Positions 1-13,629 of a stretch of 64,000 bases of DNA are shown here, one piece after another. This DNA comes from Cyanoderma ruficeps (lineage: Eukaryota > Chordata > Aves > Passeriformes > Timaliidae), in NCBI GenBank assembly GCA_008694505.1, contig VZDJ01007753.1, positions 20,770,606-20,834,605 on the forward strand, written 5' to 3'. The notes below the pieces were generated by a model that had not been told where the DNA came from, searched no databases, and worked only from the letters and a program-made list of their open reading frames with translations. Numbering within the stretch: the stretch's first letter is position 1; the number at the start of each line of letters is the position of its first letter. The position numbers were made by a program, and so were the translations under genes.

Positions 1-1013
1 TACTTTGAAGAAACGTCTTATCAATTTATAAGGAGGAGGGTGTGGATAAAATGCAATCACTTGCCCAAACATCCCAGTAACCCACCTTGAAAGAGATGTT
101 CATTTCAAAGACAAGTTAGAATAAGTCAGCAAAAAAGGAACAACAGAGAAGAAAAGGAGACAGAAAAGAGACAGAAAAGAGCTGGAAATCCTTAAATTAA
201 ATATTAAATTCTTCTCTCAGAAAGTTGATTGTTGATTTTACAACATCAAAAATATAAAAAACCTTACATAAAAAACTTAATCGCTCTATTCTGCAAATCA
301 TACTGTTTCTTGAGAACATGTGTATATGTATTGGGAATTAGGGAAGAATAGGCACAGATTTTTAAGCAGGAAGCAGGAAGGCTGTATAAATATTACTTCC
401 CTGACCACTATCTGAAAAGCTCCACTCTGATCCTTAAATTTTTCCAGAGCTTATAAGGTTAGGTCTCCTGCAAACAGTTTCGTATTCAGTTGTATATAAA
501 GCTATTTGGAAGAGAAGATGAGTTTACTTGCACATTATAAATTAATGTAATAGCTTTTATATTTTTTTCAGTCCCAATTAGCTTTCCACCATACAGTGCT
601 ACACAGATGTGTACTCACTTCTAATGAGATACCTGTTTTTATTTATATGTATATATGTATATTTATGAATGTATAGGTTGGACAGCTATACTTATAAAAC
701 ACAATTTATAGGGAAATATCAAACTGACCACAAGCATTTCAGGAGTCCCAGGAATTTTCCAGTCTACAAATCAAAACAAAAAGGAGAAAAGTAGTGGACT
801 TAAGAGGCTGTTGCCTTGTAGTGTTTTACGTTGTTTGAACAATTCAATGTTTCATCTCTAATAATTCTTAGGAGTGCTTATTCTTCCTATTACTCAAAAG
901 AGATGTCTTCCCCAGGATTTTCTGCTTACCTAAAGCTAGCAGAAAGCTGGCTCATGGGGGATTAATGGGCTGCATCAAAAGACATGTGGCCAGCATGACA
1001 AGGCAGATGATTC
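1..1013. other. AT-rich DNA, nothing recognised
   Basis: No gene-like open frame, repeat or RNA gene seen on either strand. Confidence 0.5.
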
Positions 1014-1520
1014 TTTCTGCTCTGCTCCTCTCTGGTGAGACCCCGGCACAGGAAAGACATGGACCCGCCTAGAGGAAGTCCAGAGGAGGGCCACAGAGAT
1101 TATCAGAGGGCTTAAACACCTCTCCTTTGGAGACAAACTGAGAGAATCAGGGTTGTTCAGCCTGGAGAAGGCTCTATGGAGAACTTACTGCAGCCTTCCA
1201 GTATGTAAAGGACACCTATAAGAAAGATGGGGGCAGACATTTTAGCTGGGCCTGTTGAGATAGGGCAAGGGGTAAAGGTTTTAAACTGAGAGGATAGATT
1301 TAGACTAGATACAGGGAAAACATTTCTTACAAAGAGGGTGGTGACACACTGGGAACAGATTGGATGAGGAGATGGTATGTGCCCCATGCCTGGAACCATT
1401 CCTGGTCAGGTTGGATGGGGTTCTGAGCAAGATTACCCACTGAAAACTCCCCATTACAGGAGTATTGGACTAGATGGCCTTTAAAGGTCCCTTCCAACCC
1501 AAAGTATTCTATGATTCTGT
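1014..1520 (+). mobile_element. CR1 LINE 3' fragment
   Basis: Recognisable avian CR1 3' region: CTCTGGTGAGACCCC near 1030, GTTCAGCCTGGAGAAG near 1152, GACTAGATGGCC near 1470, and the terminal CTATGATTCTGT. 5'-truncated as usual. The short minus-strand frames inside it are not genes. Confidence 0.85.
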
Positions 1521-4500
1521 ATGTCTCTATTGCTATTGCATATATCACTAAGCATAAAAATTCCCATTTTTCTTTTAGACATGGATTTATGCTGGCATTC
1601 TAAGTATGCTCTTCATAGACACCCAGATACATGATTATGGAGAAAATATAAATAGCAATACATAAAGCCATGAGTGCAGAAATGCTAGTGTAAGTTAAAA
1701 AAAAAATAAAGACAATTGGGTTAGTAAAGATGGAATTAGCATACACAAGATTTGATCAGTAAAGGTACAAATTGAATTAGCAAATGTGATTGCATAGATA
1801 AAGGAATTTTATAAAATAACAAATTATTATATTCACTCATTTTTTGATTTATTTTTATTATTCTGGCAGGTATACTTCATTCTGATACATTTGTAGGACA
1901 CGATGCAAGCCAAAAAAAGTGTCCGGTCTACCATATCACTCCATAGTATTACTGCATAGTGGGATCTTATTTCCCTGTTCTGCTACAAATTTTCACCATA
2001 CTTGAAAAACATTTGATATTCTTAAGACTTCTACACCTATTGGAAACCTTTAAATTTATCAATGAGTTTAAATGTTATTGGGAGAAATACAGGAAAAGGG
2101 ACTTGTGCTTCACTGTGATGAGGCACTAGGGCTTTGAGTTCTCTTTTTTAAACTAAGAAATTATCCATAAAAAAACCACATTCAGAAAGTATTATTTGTG
2201 TGTAGAATCAAGCACTTAGCAATTAGGAACTGCTTGAGTTTTCATTGTTTTTGACTGCATTATCATACAGCCTTTACCTACCTAGTCTTTTCGTCAAGAT
2301 CATTCTCATCCCGTACCAGACTTCCAAATTCCTGTGCAATGCTGACAAATCAATTAAACTGAGTGTTTCACAGACTGCCAGTAGCGCATGTTCTAGATGA
2401 CAGGCTTACTACCTTATTGCAAGTCATGTCTAAACATATGAAATGTTTAATGCCAAGTTCAGTGAAGAAATCTTGCCACGACTCACAGTAGTTCAAAAAA
2501 TTCAGTCTTGGCTTCCTTTTGCTGGCAAAACTGGCAGGCAGGGAATGAAGAGTGATTGACTTACACCACTAATTGTTATCTTGAATGGCGATCCCATGCA
2601 GTCCTCTAAATCTGTGTCTCCCTTTTGTTAAACAAGGTAATAATCACTCCTTTTGCAGAGTTGTGGTGAAAACAAGTATCTGTATACTTCTGAGATAGAA
2701 AGGTAGAGTAAAAAGGTGGATGAGGGGATTAATCACCGTCTCTGAAAAGCAGAGTTTGAATACTGAAAAATATATGTGGTCCTGCCTTGTTTTATTGTCA
2801 GTTAATGAGAATTGTTGTGGGGTTTTATCCAGGCCTTTAACAAAATGGGCACTGTTTTAAACTATGGTTCACGAGAAGTTTTCTGTAAAAATTCTCTTAA
2901 AAAACACCTTTTGTAAATTACTTAGTAAATAAACCTTTAGTCATTACTCATTTATATATTACTCATTTAACAGAATTTAGTATTCACTTGCTTTCTGATA
3001 TAGCTAGAGCTTTAAATTTGTTTCAGAGACTGAGGTCATGGCATGGTGGTTCTGTGAGCAGCTGCAAACTTAACTTTGACATAATGGCTGTGAACTAGTG
3101 GCACCTATTAATAGCTCATACCCTTTACAGCTTATTTCTATATTACCACGGTTGACCTGGAAATTCTCAATATGAAAAAAAAAATGTAGCCTCAGACCCA
3201 AATCTTCTAACTTTTAAATCATCTTATAGATCTTCAAGAACTGTACTTGAAGCAATTAGAACAAAAGTCTGCTCATATGATAAAGTGGTAAGAGAAGAAA
3301 AAATTAGAAATTAAGATTTTAAAATGGCTTTACATTACATAGAATATATAAATTCATATAACAAGAGGCATGAGAGATATTTGTATGTACTTTTGCACCA
3401 GCTGATGACCAGATTTCAAAACCATAATATGAAAGATGCCAAGCATGAAATCCTAACCTCCTATTGAATAATAATACTGAAAGAGCTGTCATTTATTCCA
3501 CTGTGAACAATTCTTTATTCCAGCTCCCGGCAGGACTTTGATGAACAAAATTACTAATTTGCTCTGAGTTTATCGCAAAAGTACCTGAAAAGGAGAAAAC
3601 GTTGGGAAGAATTTTGTATCACTGTAGTTTTCTTTTTCTAAAGAAACTGGAACATTGTCATTGTAAGCACCAGCAGTTAGTTTTGCATTCCAATAAAGAC
3701 CTTGAGAGAAAACTCTACCTCCTTAAAAACTGCTGTCTTGCATGTAAGTTAATTTATGATTTATTACAATGAAACTATTTACAACCTTAATAAGAATATT
3801 TACAAGCTTTGACTCAGAGCTCTGCCTCCTCTGTTAGACATTAGCGTGTCCTCCCTTCCTGATGGAGCTATGGTGATTCCATACAGGAAAGAATACAAAA
3901 CTCAGAGGGTGAGAGGGAGTCGAGGTGCGCAACACAGAGTTCTGGATCTGAAACACCAGCAAGTGGCTACATAAAAGACAAAGTGACACCTGCTTTTTGA
4001 GGCTTCCAAACTCTCCTTGGCAATTTACTGTCATGTATTTTTTTAAAAATATATCTTTTCCCCTTTTGCTTATAGTTTTATGCTTTGTGCTTCATTCTCT
4101 GTAGTGTCTTCTCTACACCAAAAAAAACCCAGTGTAGGCATGTCTTTTTATCACTATTAATGATCAGTAATTCTGTGAAAACTGTCATGTACATTCACCT
4201 TGATATTTTAAAATGCTGCATTTATACTCTTACTGGTTGAGGACTTCCAGGCTTTCTTATCCTGGTTTTCTAATTTCAAGGTACACCAAGAATTGAATAT
4301 ATTAGCTGTCATGCTTTTAGCTACCTACTTTTAAAAAGTCCGCTTGTGTCATAGCCGACCCAGGTCTCCAGGAAGTTCTTACATATGAAAATAATTTTGC
4401 CTTTATAAAACAAAACAAAAAAAAACCCTCACTACTTTATAAGCATCAAATATTTGAATTCCAAGATTAGGAGGAAGAGTTTTGTACAGTTTTCTCAGTA

Positions 4501-4929
4501 GAAGAGGTGGCCCATGCAGACTGACACTTTCTCCAGTAACAGTGAGAACAGTGACTACTCTGGCTTACTGGTCTGGGAAGTGTCTTAAAAGCTTATTTCC
4601 ATTATAACACAGTCTCAGTAACTAAGACATTCACTGCAACTGATGCTGTCACAAAATGGGAGAAGGAACCTGTGAAAGACTTTGACAGGTTGGATGACTT
4701 TTTATAGATCATTCTCTTTTTGCATGTCTTACTTCTTTCTACATGTCTTTCCCTATGTCTCTTTCTATATCTTGTATACCACTATGCTTTCCTCATCACA
4801 ACAATTCCCTAGCACATTAAAAGTAACATTAGAATTTTCTCCTTAAAGACAGATTATTTCCAACATTCAGCTTTACAAATTAGGTAACAAGAACAACCAT
4901 ACAAACAGAATAGTTTAAGTTGAAAAGTG
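1521..4929. other. Gene-free AT-rich stretch
   Basis: Only short open frames without recognisable protein. No EMC4 or SLC12A6 exon, which would be expected upstream of KATNBL1 from mammalian gene order. Confidence 0.5.
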
Positions 4930-5295
4930 GCTGTTAATATGATCTGATCTAAACTCCTGAAAGCAGAGACCTAGATTAGGCTACCCAGAGCTCTGTCAAG
5001 CCAAGCTCTTATTAATTCCTGTGAGGAACTTTCCATCATTTCTCTGAGCAACCTATTCCAGAATTTAGTTGTTCTCACAGTGAAGAAAATCTTTCCTGTG
5101 TCCAGAGGGATTGTTTTCTGAAGAACTTGTGCCTATTGCTCTTGTCCCGTCCTTATGCATACTTGAGAAGAAAGCACCTCCCACAGCTGCACTTTCAAGT
5201 ACTGGAAGACTGAAACAGCACTACCCCAAGCCGCCTTCTCTCCAGGCTGAACAAACTCCATTCCTCCAATTTTCTTTTCAGGGATTTCTTCACAT
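4930..5295 (-). mobile_element. CR1 LINE fragment, old
   Basis: Reverse-oriented CR1: ACCTATTCCAG near 5050, GTGAAGAAAATCTTTCCT near 5082, CTTCTCTCCAGGCTGAACAA near 5232. Considerable divergence and no clear 3' tip. The 87-aa open frame at 5111-5374 is largely this repeat. Confidence 0.75.
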
Positions 5296-8200
5296 GCTGT
5301 TCCACTATCCCACTGTCATACTTGGGAATCTGACCTACAGCAACCAGAACAACAATGCTTCTGTGTGCATTTAGAAAGTAAAGGAGAATTACTTCAAAGC
5401 CTTCAAAAACAAAACTATGTTATTCTAACACTCTTAACTCCCTAAAGCAACTTAAAATTATTCATTTGCTAGGTCACCTTCCTTGAAGAAAACAAAAAAT
5501 CAAGTCTTCAAAGTAAACAGCTTTAAATTTTGTCAAATCACAAATGGGTCAGACATGAGCTGTGTGTTAATACACATGTGCACAGGAGAGAAGGGAAAAA
5601 TGAAAGGCTGGACTTGAAGAGAACTGGCTTCTGAATTATTTTTAAAGATTTACGGTCCATGAAGACACCGTGTGGAGTGATGCAGAATAACAGGCTTAGA
5701 ATTCAAGTGCAATCAAAACTAGAGTTATAGCAGTTGTTTTTTGACCTGTCTGAGGTCACTTGGACCCAGAAATAAACGGTCTATACTCTGAAGGAAGTGA
5801 GAAACAACCAAACAGTACAGGCACATGAGAAGAGAGAGTTATGAGATTGGATATGGTACTGCAGTATTGCAGTTAAAATAACATATCCTTGCCTTGTCTT
5901 TTCTTTGCATGCCTGAATACACATTTGTAGCCTAACAGCTGCACACTATTTTGGTCACTTTCTCAACCACAGCGTTTTAGGTTGTATTTCATATTTTAAT
6001 TCCACTTCAGTTTTATAACAGCTTATGTAATCTATTTGCATCTGATTTTGAGAATAGCTGTTTTACTTAAGTTATGAAAAATTGTCTGCTATGAAGTCCA
6101 GAGCATCATGTAGATAACCCTGAAGGGAAACATGCCCCACCTCTTTAATGAAGATTGACAGAAATTGTCTGCTGTGAATCTTTATGTTTTTAAATGAACC
6201 AGCAAAAGCCACAGGTAGTTCTACAAGTATCCACAAAGTATTTTCTTCAATCAATAGCCACATCATTACGTTCAAAAGAATGAAAACTTCGCAAAATATG
6301 ACTACAAATAAGAACTCAGCTATCATCTGAGATCCCATAATGTGACAATTCCTTAATTCCATTGCCATTAAACATGCTTTAAAACACAATATTAAAATAT
6401 GAATGAGGAGCAGGTAACTCTTCATGTTAAGTGCAAAAAGTTGCAAAGAATCTCATAGCAACACACCAAAATAAATGGATGCTGCATGATGCAGACAACA
6501 TCTGCAGGTTCCCACACAGCCCCTTAGAAGCTTAGCAGCTCTCCCACTCCTATTTGCAGGAAGAATCAGGATGACAGATACATAGAATCAGGTATAGAAT
6601 AAAAAATATTTAATAAAGTTTAAAAATACAATAAAAGATACAGGAAGAAGAATATTTTTTTAACAGATCTTCCAAATCTGTATCTCATGGAAGTGAAGCA
6701 TATAAAGAACAGAATATGTAGCCTATAATGTGAAAGTACTAATCAAGACTTCTGAAAGACTGATTTTTCTTACTTAAAAAAAAATCTCAGCCTACAAGTT
6801 ATATATACAACTTTTTTAAACCCAAAATGGAAAAACTGTAGCCAAAAAGGAAAATACTGAAAAATGCAGCTGCAGAAGAATAAACAGACACAGAAAGGAT
6901 AAAAATAGAGCCAGATTTTAAATTGTAAAAATAGAATCTATTACCTCCTTACCATTTAGTAAATTGGCAAAATGTCTATGTGATAGCCTAAACTTGCAGA
7001 AAAAATAAAGGTTTAAAAACTCATCAAATCCAAACTCCCTGAAGAATTACCTGTGTTTTGGTCTTTGTTGGTTTTTTTTTGGTTTTTTTTTTTTTTTTTT
7101 TTTTTTCAGGCTTTAAGAAAGATAATAANGAAGATGGTATCTAACCAACATGAAAGAGCTGTGAAGACAGGGCAAGATTAAGCTATGAAGATCATGCAAG
7201 ATTAAAGCTGCAGAATAGACACAGATGATTCTACATGTTAAGGTATTGTAGCTTATATTTAGTGAAAAGAGTAAAATATCACAGAACTTGTTTGCTTGAG
7301 GCATTACTCCTAATTAACATCAAGAAGCAGGTCTAAAATGAAGAAACCAGGCTGATGCTTTGTTGCTCTAATAATTAATGGCAGACTACTGGAGCTCATT
7401 GTGCATAATGACTACTATGATTATTACTAAAAGGCTGCAGGGATTCAATACTGATCATTATGAACAAGTATGGCTGGTCCTTAAATTGATTTATTTCACT
7501 TACAGCTTTTCTTCACAGCTGTAATAATTTCATGCAAGCAATAGCAAGCTCAAAGTTATTGCAGTCACCATGAATTTCTTAAAGAGTCAAGCAATGTGTC
7601 CAGGTTATTTTCAGTCAATATACAGCATTTTTATCAGCAGTGACAAACGCTAAAGAAAAGAGGAAAATAAGAGGTCTGGAAGCAGTATTAAGATGGTGTC
7701 ATTTTTGTCACATTCCTACCAATTAAAATCTTTCCCTTTAAATTTTAAGTATTTGCAACATTTTTACTTTAACCTTTTAACTGTTCTCTTTTATGTTATA
7801 TCACTTCATATTGTGCTATTAGTCTCAGTAACATCCTGCAGAGGTGAATCCAACTACGTAGTTAATCTGAGCTGATACAGACATTTATTTATTGGTCCAC
7901 ATGCACAAAACTGTGCATGTCCCAAAATACCCCTATTTTTCCAACAGTGTTCGATTGGTCCAAGAATAAACTCCTGTATTAGCTCTATGTACACATTTTG
8001 ACACAGCAGCTCTATTTTAAGTGGTGCTTTATAGTGTCTTTAATCTAATTTAAACTATAGTGTCTAATTGTATTGAAGAACACAAGAAACGTGCTCCTCA
8101 TTAATTAGTAAGCTTTGCCATGAGACAGCTCTGCTCTCATTGACTCCACTGGAGGGAATCCAAACTTACCCTTACCACATTTGTTCCCCCTTCTTGCACC

Positions 8201-10869
8201 TACATTTATGTCCTTTTTGGTGTGGGGTGGGAAAATGAGCTCAAGAGTCTGGTTATTCTTTAAAAAAAAAAAAAAGAAAAAAATAATTGTTTTATGAACC
8301 AATTTTATTTTCAGTAGCTTAGTCTCGGTTACTCAATCTGAGGAAAAAATATTCTCCCAAGAAATCATATTGAGCAAATAGTTCCGGGCATTCTGTTGCT
8401 TCCAGCTGAGCTTAGTGTGCCTTATAAGGAGAATTCATATTTTCTTAAGCAGAACCTCTTTCAAAGACATACTGGAAAAGGTGATGCCATAAATCTGTGT
8501 TAGGCCCAGATGTGCAAGTCTCTGGTGCCTAAAAGTCATCCCAGCATATTTTCATAAATGCTTCCATGGTTTGTGTAGGCAGTTTAAAGTAATGTGTATA
8601 TATTTTAAAAAATCAGTCAATGTACATCTGGTAAATATGCAATGTATAAACTGTACATAAAAGGCACAGAGGAGAGAGCCAGAGGCTGTGGCTCAAACAT
8701 TGGTTAGAGAATTTTGTTCACAGGTCATAAAAACAGTAACAAGGAGAGTCTCCCTCCATTGAGCTTGCAGGATTCAAGCTGTCAATGTACATCATTCTAT
8801 AAGCATGTGTGTCCCCCACAACAGCTTTGGAATAGCTCAACACAGAATAAAATTGCATATTTCATGACTCTTCTGTTTATCACTATCTCCAAAGAAATGT
8901 ATCTTTCTTACTACATAAAATATTCAGAACAGTTTAGAACTCTTTGCTAACACAGGTGCTTAATGTTGAAAATGGGATTGTGGGGTTTTTTCAGCTAGAA
9001 TAATAACATTTAATAATAATTTAAAATACATACAAAATTCACAGATACACATATATAGTTCCTTTATTCCTTCAGGGTAATTTGTTTCTATTACTCACTA
9101 TATTCCAAGTATTTGTTTCCTGTATTTTCACATGCTTAATTCGATACTCCTTTTCTTGATACCACTCTGGTATCTTGTCAGTCTCTTTCTGCCTTTATAT
9201 TCTTTACTCCACTGCACTTTTGGATCTCACTAAAACCCAGTCCCGTATGACATTATCAGCTCCTTTCACCATTGTCAACAGGGCATTTTCTTTCAGTACA
9301 GTAAGTCATTAAAATTTGCAGCCTTTTTCCAAATTTCCTGCCATACCTTAATTTCCTTTTCCCCTTAATAATATTATATAAAATTATTCTTCATTTTCTT
9401 TTTAAATATCATTCTGGTCAACAAAATCACTTGTTAATTTTAGTCAGAGCCTGGTCCACTCATTCCTCTTTCAAAAACTCAAATAAATAAAGTAACTAAG
9501 GGTATGACTACTTATCTACAAAATACCTTCCAGGAAAAATTATAAATACCATAAACAAGCATCCTCATCCTAATATGCAGAATCTTCTAAGAGAAATTAA
9601 TACAATGTGTTTATTAAATGTTTAAGCAAATATTCAGGCAAACCAACACAGTGTCATCAAGTGCTGTCATTCTTAGACAAATAAAACTGGTTACACACCT
9701 TACACAGTATGCAAAAATCACTTTTGAAGAGACACAAAGAACTTGGGAATAGTTACTTGAAACCAAAATGATCAAAATCTAGGCTTTGCTGGGATTATTT
9801 ATTTGCGATTACACCAAGGCCAACTATAAATTCTGACTAAAAGAAGCAATTGTTCTAAGAGTGGAAGGCACCCACTATCATATTTACAATGCTCACAGTA
9901 ATATCGGGACACTGAGCCTTGCTATAAATGGGAGCTATGTAATATGACATTTTTCATGAATATCCTAGGAAAGAAAATGCAGCGGTAAACATCATTAGTC
10001 AAGCAAGACCTACATGTCATAAGCAATAGGCAAGAGTCCAGAAAGGCCACAAGGTTAAAATGCTTTGTTTGAGTAATTATAGGATTTGAAGGATTAGGCT
10101 GAACCAAAGGATTTAAGGACAGGGAGGGATTAAAGGGAGAAATAAATAAATTAAATTAAATTAAAGAGAATGAAGGTATAGACAGAAGCATAAAAACTGA
10201 TATTACAGTCACTAATTTTTGAAACAAGAATTGTTAAATAAAATAGATGTAATTGAATGCAACATGATTTTGCTGTAGTTGTTTGCTAGTCATTAACTGA
10301 GTCTGCAGAGACAAAGATTCTTTTCAAAATAGCTGTATGTTTCTGAGATTGAACACCTAACAGAAAAAGCAGGTATTTGAGGTGAGATGTCTCAGCCAAC
10401 TTCTTTGTATCCCAGAATGTATTCCGTGGCTTCTATGAAAGTGAAGTCCCAAAGTACAAACCATAGGTGAGATAGAGCCACCACAGCCAGTTATTGAAAT
10501 CTGAAAATTCTTGCCCTATGCATGCAAAAAGAATTTCAATCTTTACTTTATGCCACCCTGAGTCAAAACATTTTACAAAGCCAAGATTGTTTATTTTAAA
10601 AGCTTAATGCCCTTGCAAGCTGTTAATAGTGAGAATTATTTCAGGGTCCGTCTCTTGAATATTGTGGATGAGAAAAATTAATAAAGGGTTATGATGCCCA
10701 AGCAATGATGAATGAAATGGCAAGATAACCTGAAAGTAGACATAAAAAGGCTGAAGTGTTTTAGGAAACAGTCACTCACAAATGCAAGATAATGGCACTT
10801 CCAGCAAAGCCCTGCAAAGAGAATATGGTTTGAGAAACAGTTTTGAAAACAGCTTTGAAAAATACCAGC
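5296..10869. other. Gene-free stretch with poly-T tract
   Basis: AT-rich. Longest open frame is 6072-6446 on minus (124 aa, hydrophobic), which I cannot link to any family; see findings. No splice-linked coding exons recognised. Confidence 0.45.
7072..7129. repeat. Poly-T tract with adjacent gap base
   Basis: T9, GG, then T24, followed 23 bases later by an unresolved base (N at 7129). Length is likely unreliable in the assembly. Confidence 0.85.
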
Positions 10870-10919
10870 TCTGGGGGCCCGGCCCGGGCCCGGCCGAGGC
10901 GGGGGCGGCCGGCGCGGGC

Positions 10920-10933
10920 GCGCCCCCTGCTGG
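10920..10933 (-). promoter_or_regulatory. CTCF-like motif, - orientation
   Basis: GCGCCCCCTGCTGG read on + is the reverse complement of CCAGCAGGGGGCGC and matches all 14 positions of CCASYAGRKGGCRS. Confidence 0.6.
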
Positions 10934-10982
10934 TCGGCGGCGCAGTGAGCCAACCCGCGATCCCGGCCGGGCCGGGTCGCCC

Positions 10983-11070
10983 CGCACCGCTCCGGCACCG
11001 CTCCCGCACCGCTCCGGCACCGCTCCGGCACCGCTCCGGCACCGCTCCGGCACCGCTCCGGCACCGCTCC
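10983..11070. repeat. 11-bp GC-rich minisatellite, 8 copies
   Basis: Eight head-to-tail copies of SGCACCGCTCC (first base C or G). Apart from that first base the copies are identical, which suggests recent expansion. It lies inside the orphan CpG island. Confidence 0.92.
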
Positions 11071-11110
11071 GCCCGGGCGGTCACCGCGCTGTACGCCGGC
11101 CCTGCAACCA

Positions 11111-13629
11111 CGGCAACGCCCAGCGACACGCCCGGCTTCAAACAAACCCAAACAGCGTCAGCAACCCAGAAAATCAGACACTAAATTCTTCGCACGTTTC
11201 CTTAAATCTCTGTATTAAGACCTAGGTGTTCCGTTTCTCTCGAAGTGATCATCCTAAGAAGCCTAGTTTTGCATCAGGATCATTAGGCAATAGCCCAAAA
11301 CTGGTTAGCATTGGTTTAGTATTTCAATAGTTAAATAAAATATCATGGTAACAAATAACAGTTTTTAATATAAGCACTGTTTTTAATATTACAGTATGAG
11401 GGCTTTTTTTCTCTCTCAAGTAATATTTGACTTGTGTTTCTTGATTCAGACAGAATATTGCTTCAGAAAACTACAGAAATTCAGACACTAGCCCAATTCA
11501 CACATCCAGATAATTCCACCTGGCCTTGTTTCTAAATAGGAAATGGATGTAGCACCCGGAAGTGCTATGTTACAAATAATCCCAGTATGGTAGACTGATT
11601 CATAATTCTTGTTCATTAAATCTGCTAACCTATCTCAGGTTGCAAAAACTTTACACATTTGAATAGAGCATCCTTTTCATCCTATTTGAGTACTGACATC
11701 ATAGGGCAATAAGAAATATTACTGGTGGGTATTTGCCTTTTGAAGTTCAGCTTTTCTACATCACAGAAAAATCAAGTTACTTTCCTTACAAGCTGTTGTT
11801 ATTTTCAGCCAAGAATCATCAGTTGCTTGCTGTCTAAAAAACTAGCTCTCTCTAAAGCGAATATTGCCAGTGAAACAGCATCCCCTGACAGCTCAGGATG
11901 ACAAATTTTCCTGTACTACATTTAGTGTGCTGAATCCTGATCATCAAGTTTCTAGAACGATTTTTAGTCCTCATGCTCCTTTGGAGATGTTTGTGGTGCA
12001 TACATTCTCACACAGTATGTATTGTGGGGTGAGGAGGGAGTTAATTGTAAAACTGTTCACCAGTAGCAGGGATGGCTACTGATTTCTCTCATATGGGTCA
12101 CTGACCAGACACCAGATGGTGGAAATATCCTGTCCTACTAATCTGGCCCAGAGTTGGCAATTCAGAGGTGAAAAGCTTTATCCCATTACCAACTGCCTGA
12201 GCCGTCCTGTCTCCAACCTGCAGGCTAAAGATTAAACAATTAATAGTCTTGGAGTAACTACCACCCCCTCAAAAATCCCATCCACTGCACATCTCAGGCA
12301 TCTACTGAGCAGATCTGGGAGAAGATCTATGTCAGTACATTTTATTGACTTTAAATTCTACCTAAGGAGGAATGGAAAAGAAGTTAGGCTGGTAAAACTA
12401 CAGCATCAGTTTGGATAGTACTACTTATGCAACATCTGGAAGGAAAAGTTTATTGCAGAAAAAATACCAGCAAAAGTAGAAAATCCAAGTAGGCTGTTTG
12501 TGAGAAATGCAATCTGGAAATAAATGGAGTAGGCATCGTAAGAAGAAAATACCCTTTTGCAGGTTTCAAGAAAAGAATCATTATTGGTATTAACACTACA
12601 GAATCAGGACACCTTAATAAGCTCAGAACAGAACAACCAGTTTAGCAAATTTATTCATCCTATCATCCCCATTTCCTCTGCCCTCTGTACAATTACTTTG
12701 CTCTGCTGCACATTCAAGCTTTTAAATTGCACACAATAGATTTCTGTATTGCATCCACGACTGCAATCAAAATTTCTGTCTTACACTATAAATTACCAGA
12801 GAAGTGCTACTTTTACATTTGCAAAGATGACAAAAAGAATATCATTTGGAGTTTGAGAAAACTGTAAGGGAAAAATTTAAAGAATTTCTGAGCTTCTCTA
12901 CATCCAGAAGTAATAACTGAAGTTCCTTTAAAACTGCAAATTATTAAATACCTGTAAAAATTTTGAAAAAAATGAGAAGACAAGTCAAAGGAGCTAGTAG
13001 GTAAATTTTAAATTAAAATATGTACACATTTCTATGTTAGACACAGATGTAACCCTAATGCTAACCCTAACCCTAACCCCTAACACTAACCCTAATGTAA
13101 GTAAAAGTGACTTTAGGATGACTGAGCAAACAAAATGGCTACCTATCCTGCAATGGGAGGCCAAGACTGTTAGGTGAGTGAAATGAAATTGTTGAGAGGA
13201 TCAAATTACTCTCTTATGTTATTCTCTTACAGCGAATGGCCGTGATAATCTCTGAGAGTTGTTTAAACTACAGGGTAATATTGGTACTAGAAGAATAAGC
13301 AGAACATGAATAAATTTAAACTGGAAATAAGAATGTATTACTAATCACCAAGATGTTTTAGATGAAAAGGGGAATGATGATAGCAAAATATTGTTTATTA
13401 CCTCCCCTTGGCAGCCTTTCATCTGCACCTGAAAGTAGGGCTATGTGCTTTCCTTCCTATGGAAAAGTAGTGTCATTCTCTTTCAGGAGCCCATCAATGA
13501 AATAAGGATACCACCTCCAGCAAAGAATATGTCCTGTGTTAGCTTCCACACAAGAGGAGCCAGGACAGAAAGGCCTTACTGGTTATAATTAATCAAGTTT
13601 TCAATACTTTTCCTCATAGTATCTTTCTG
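11111..13629. other. Intergenic stretch between orphan island and CR1
   Basis: Apart from the telomeric repeat at 13050 I see no feature. Short open frames at 11864 and 12557 have no recognisable protein. Confidence 0.45.
13050..13095. repeat. Short interstitial telomeric repeat
   Basis: About seven CCCTAA-type units, some degenerate (CCCCTAA, CACTAA, TGCTAA), flanked by plain AT-rich sequence on both sides. The C-rich strand is on +. Too short to be a chromosome end; likely a double-strand-break repair scar or a relic. Confidence 0.85.

Larger units (their letters stand above)
10870..11110. promoter_or_regulatory. Orphan CpG island
   Basis: About 240 bp of very GC- and CpG-rich sequence in otherwise AT-rich DNA, 4 kb upstream of the KATNBL1 island. 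No coding exon with recognisable protein is attached on either strand; the open frames at 10678-11225 are GC by-products. It includes a perfect CTCF consensus and a minisatellite. It could be a promoter of an unannotated transcript or an insulator. Confidence 0.55.

Noticed and set aside
5111..5374. 87-codon open frame on +
   Set aside because: Mostly reversed CR1 sequence.
1..10869. EMC4 or SLC12A6, expected upstream of KATNBL1 from mammalian order
   Set aside because: Searched both strands by eye for their conserved segments and saw none.
10678..11225. Overlapping open frames of 93-157 codons on both strands over the orphan CpG island
   Set aside because: They are Arg/Ala/Pro/Gly-rich translations of the 11-bp minisatellite and GC island in several frames at once, which is what stop-poor GC DNA gives.
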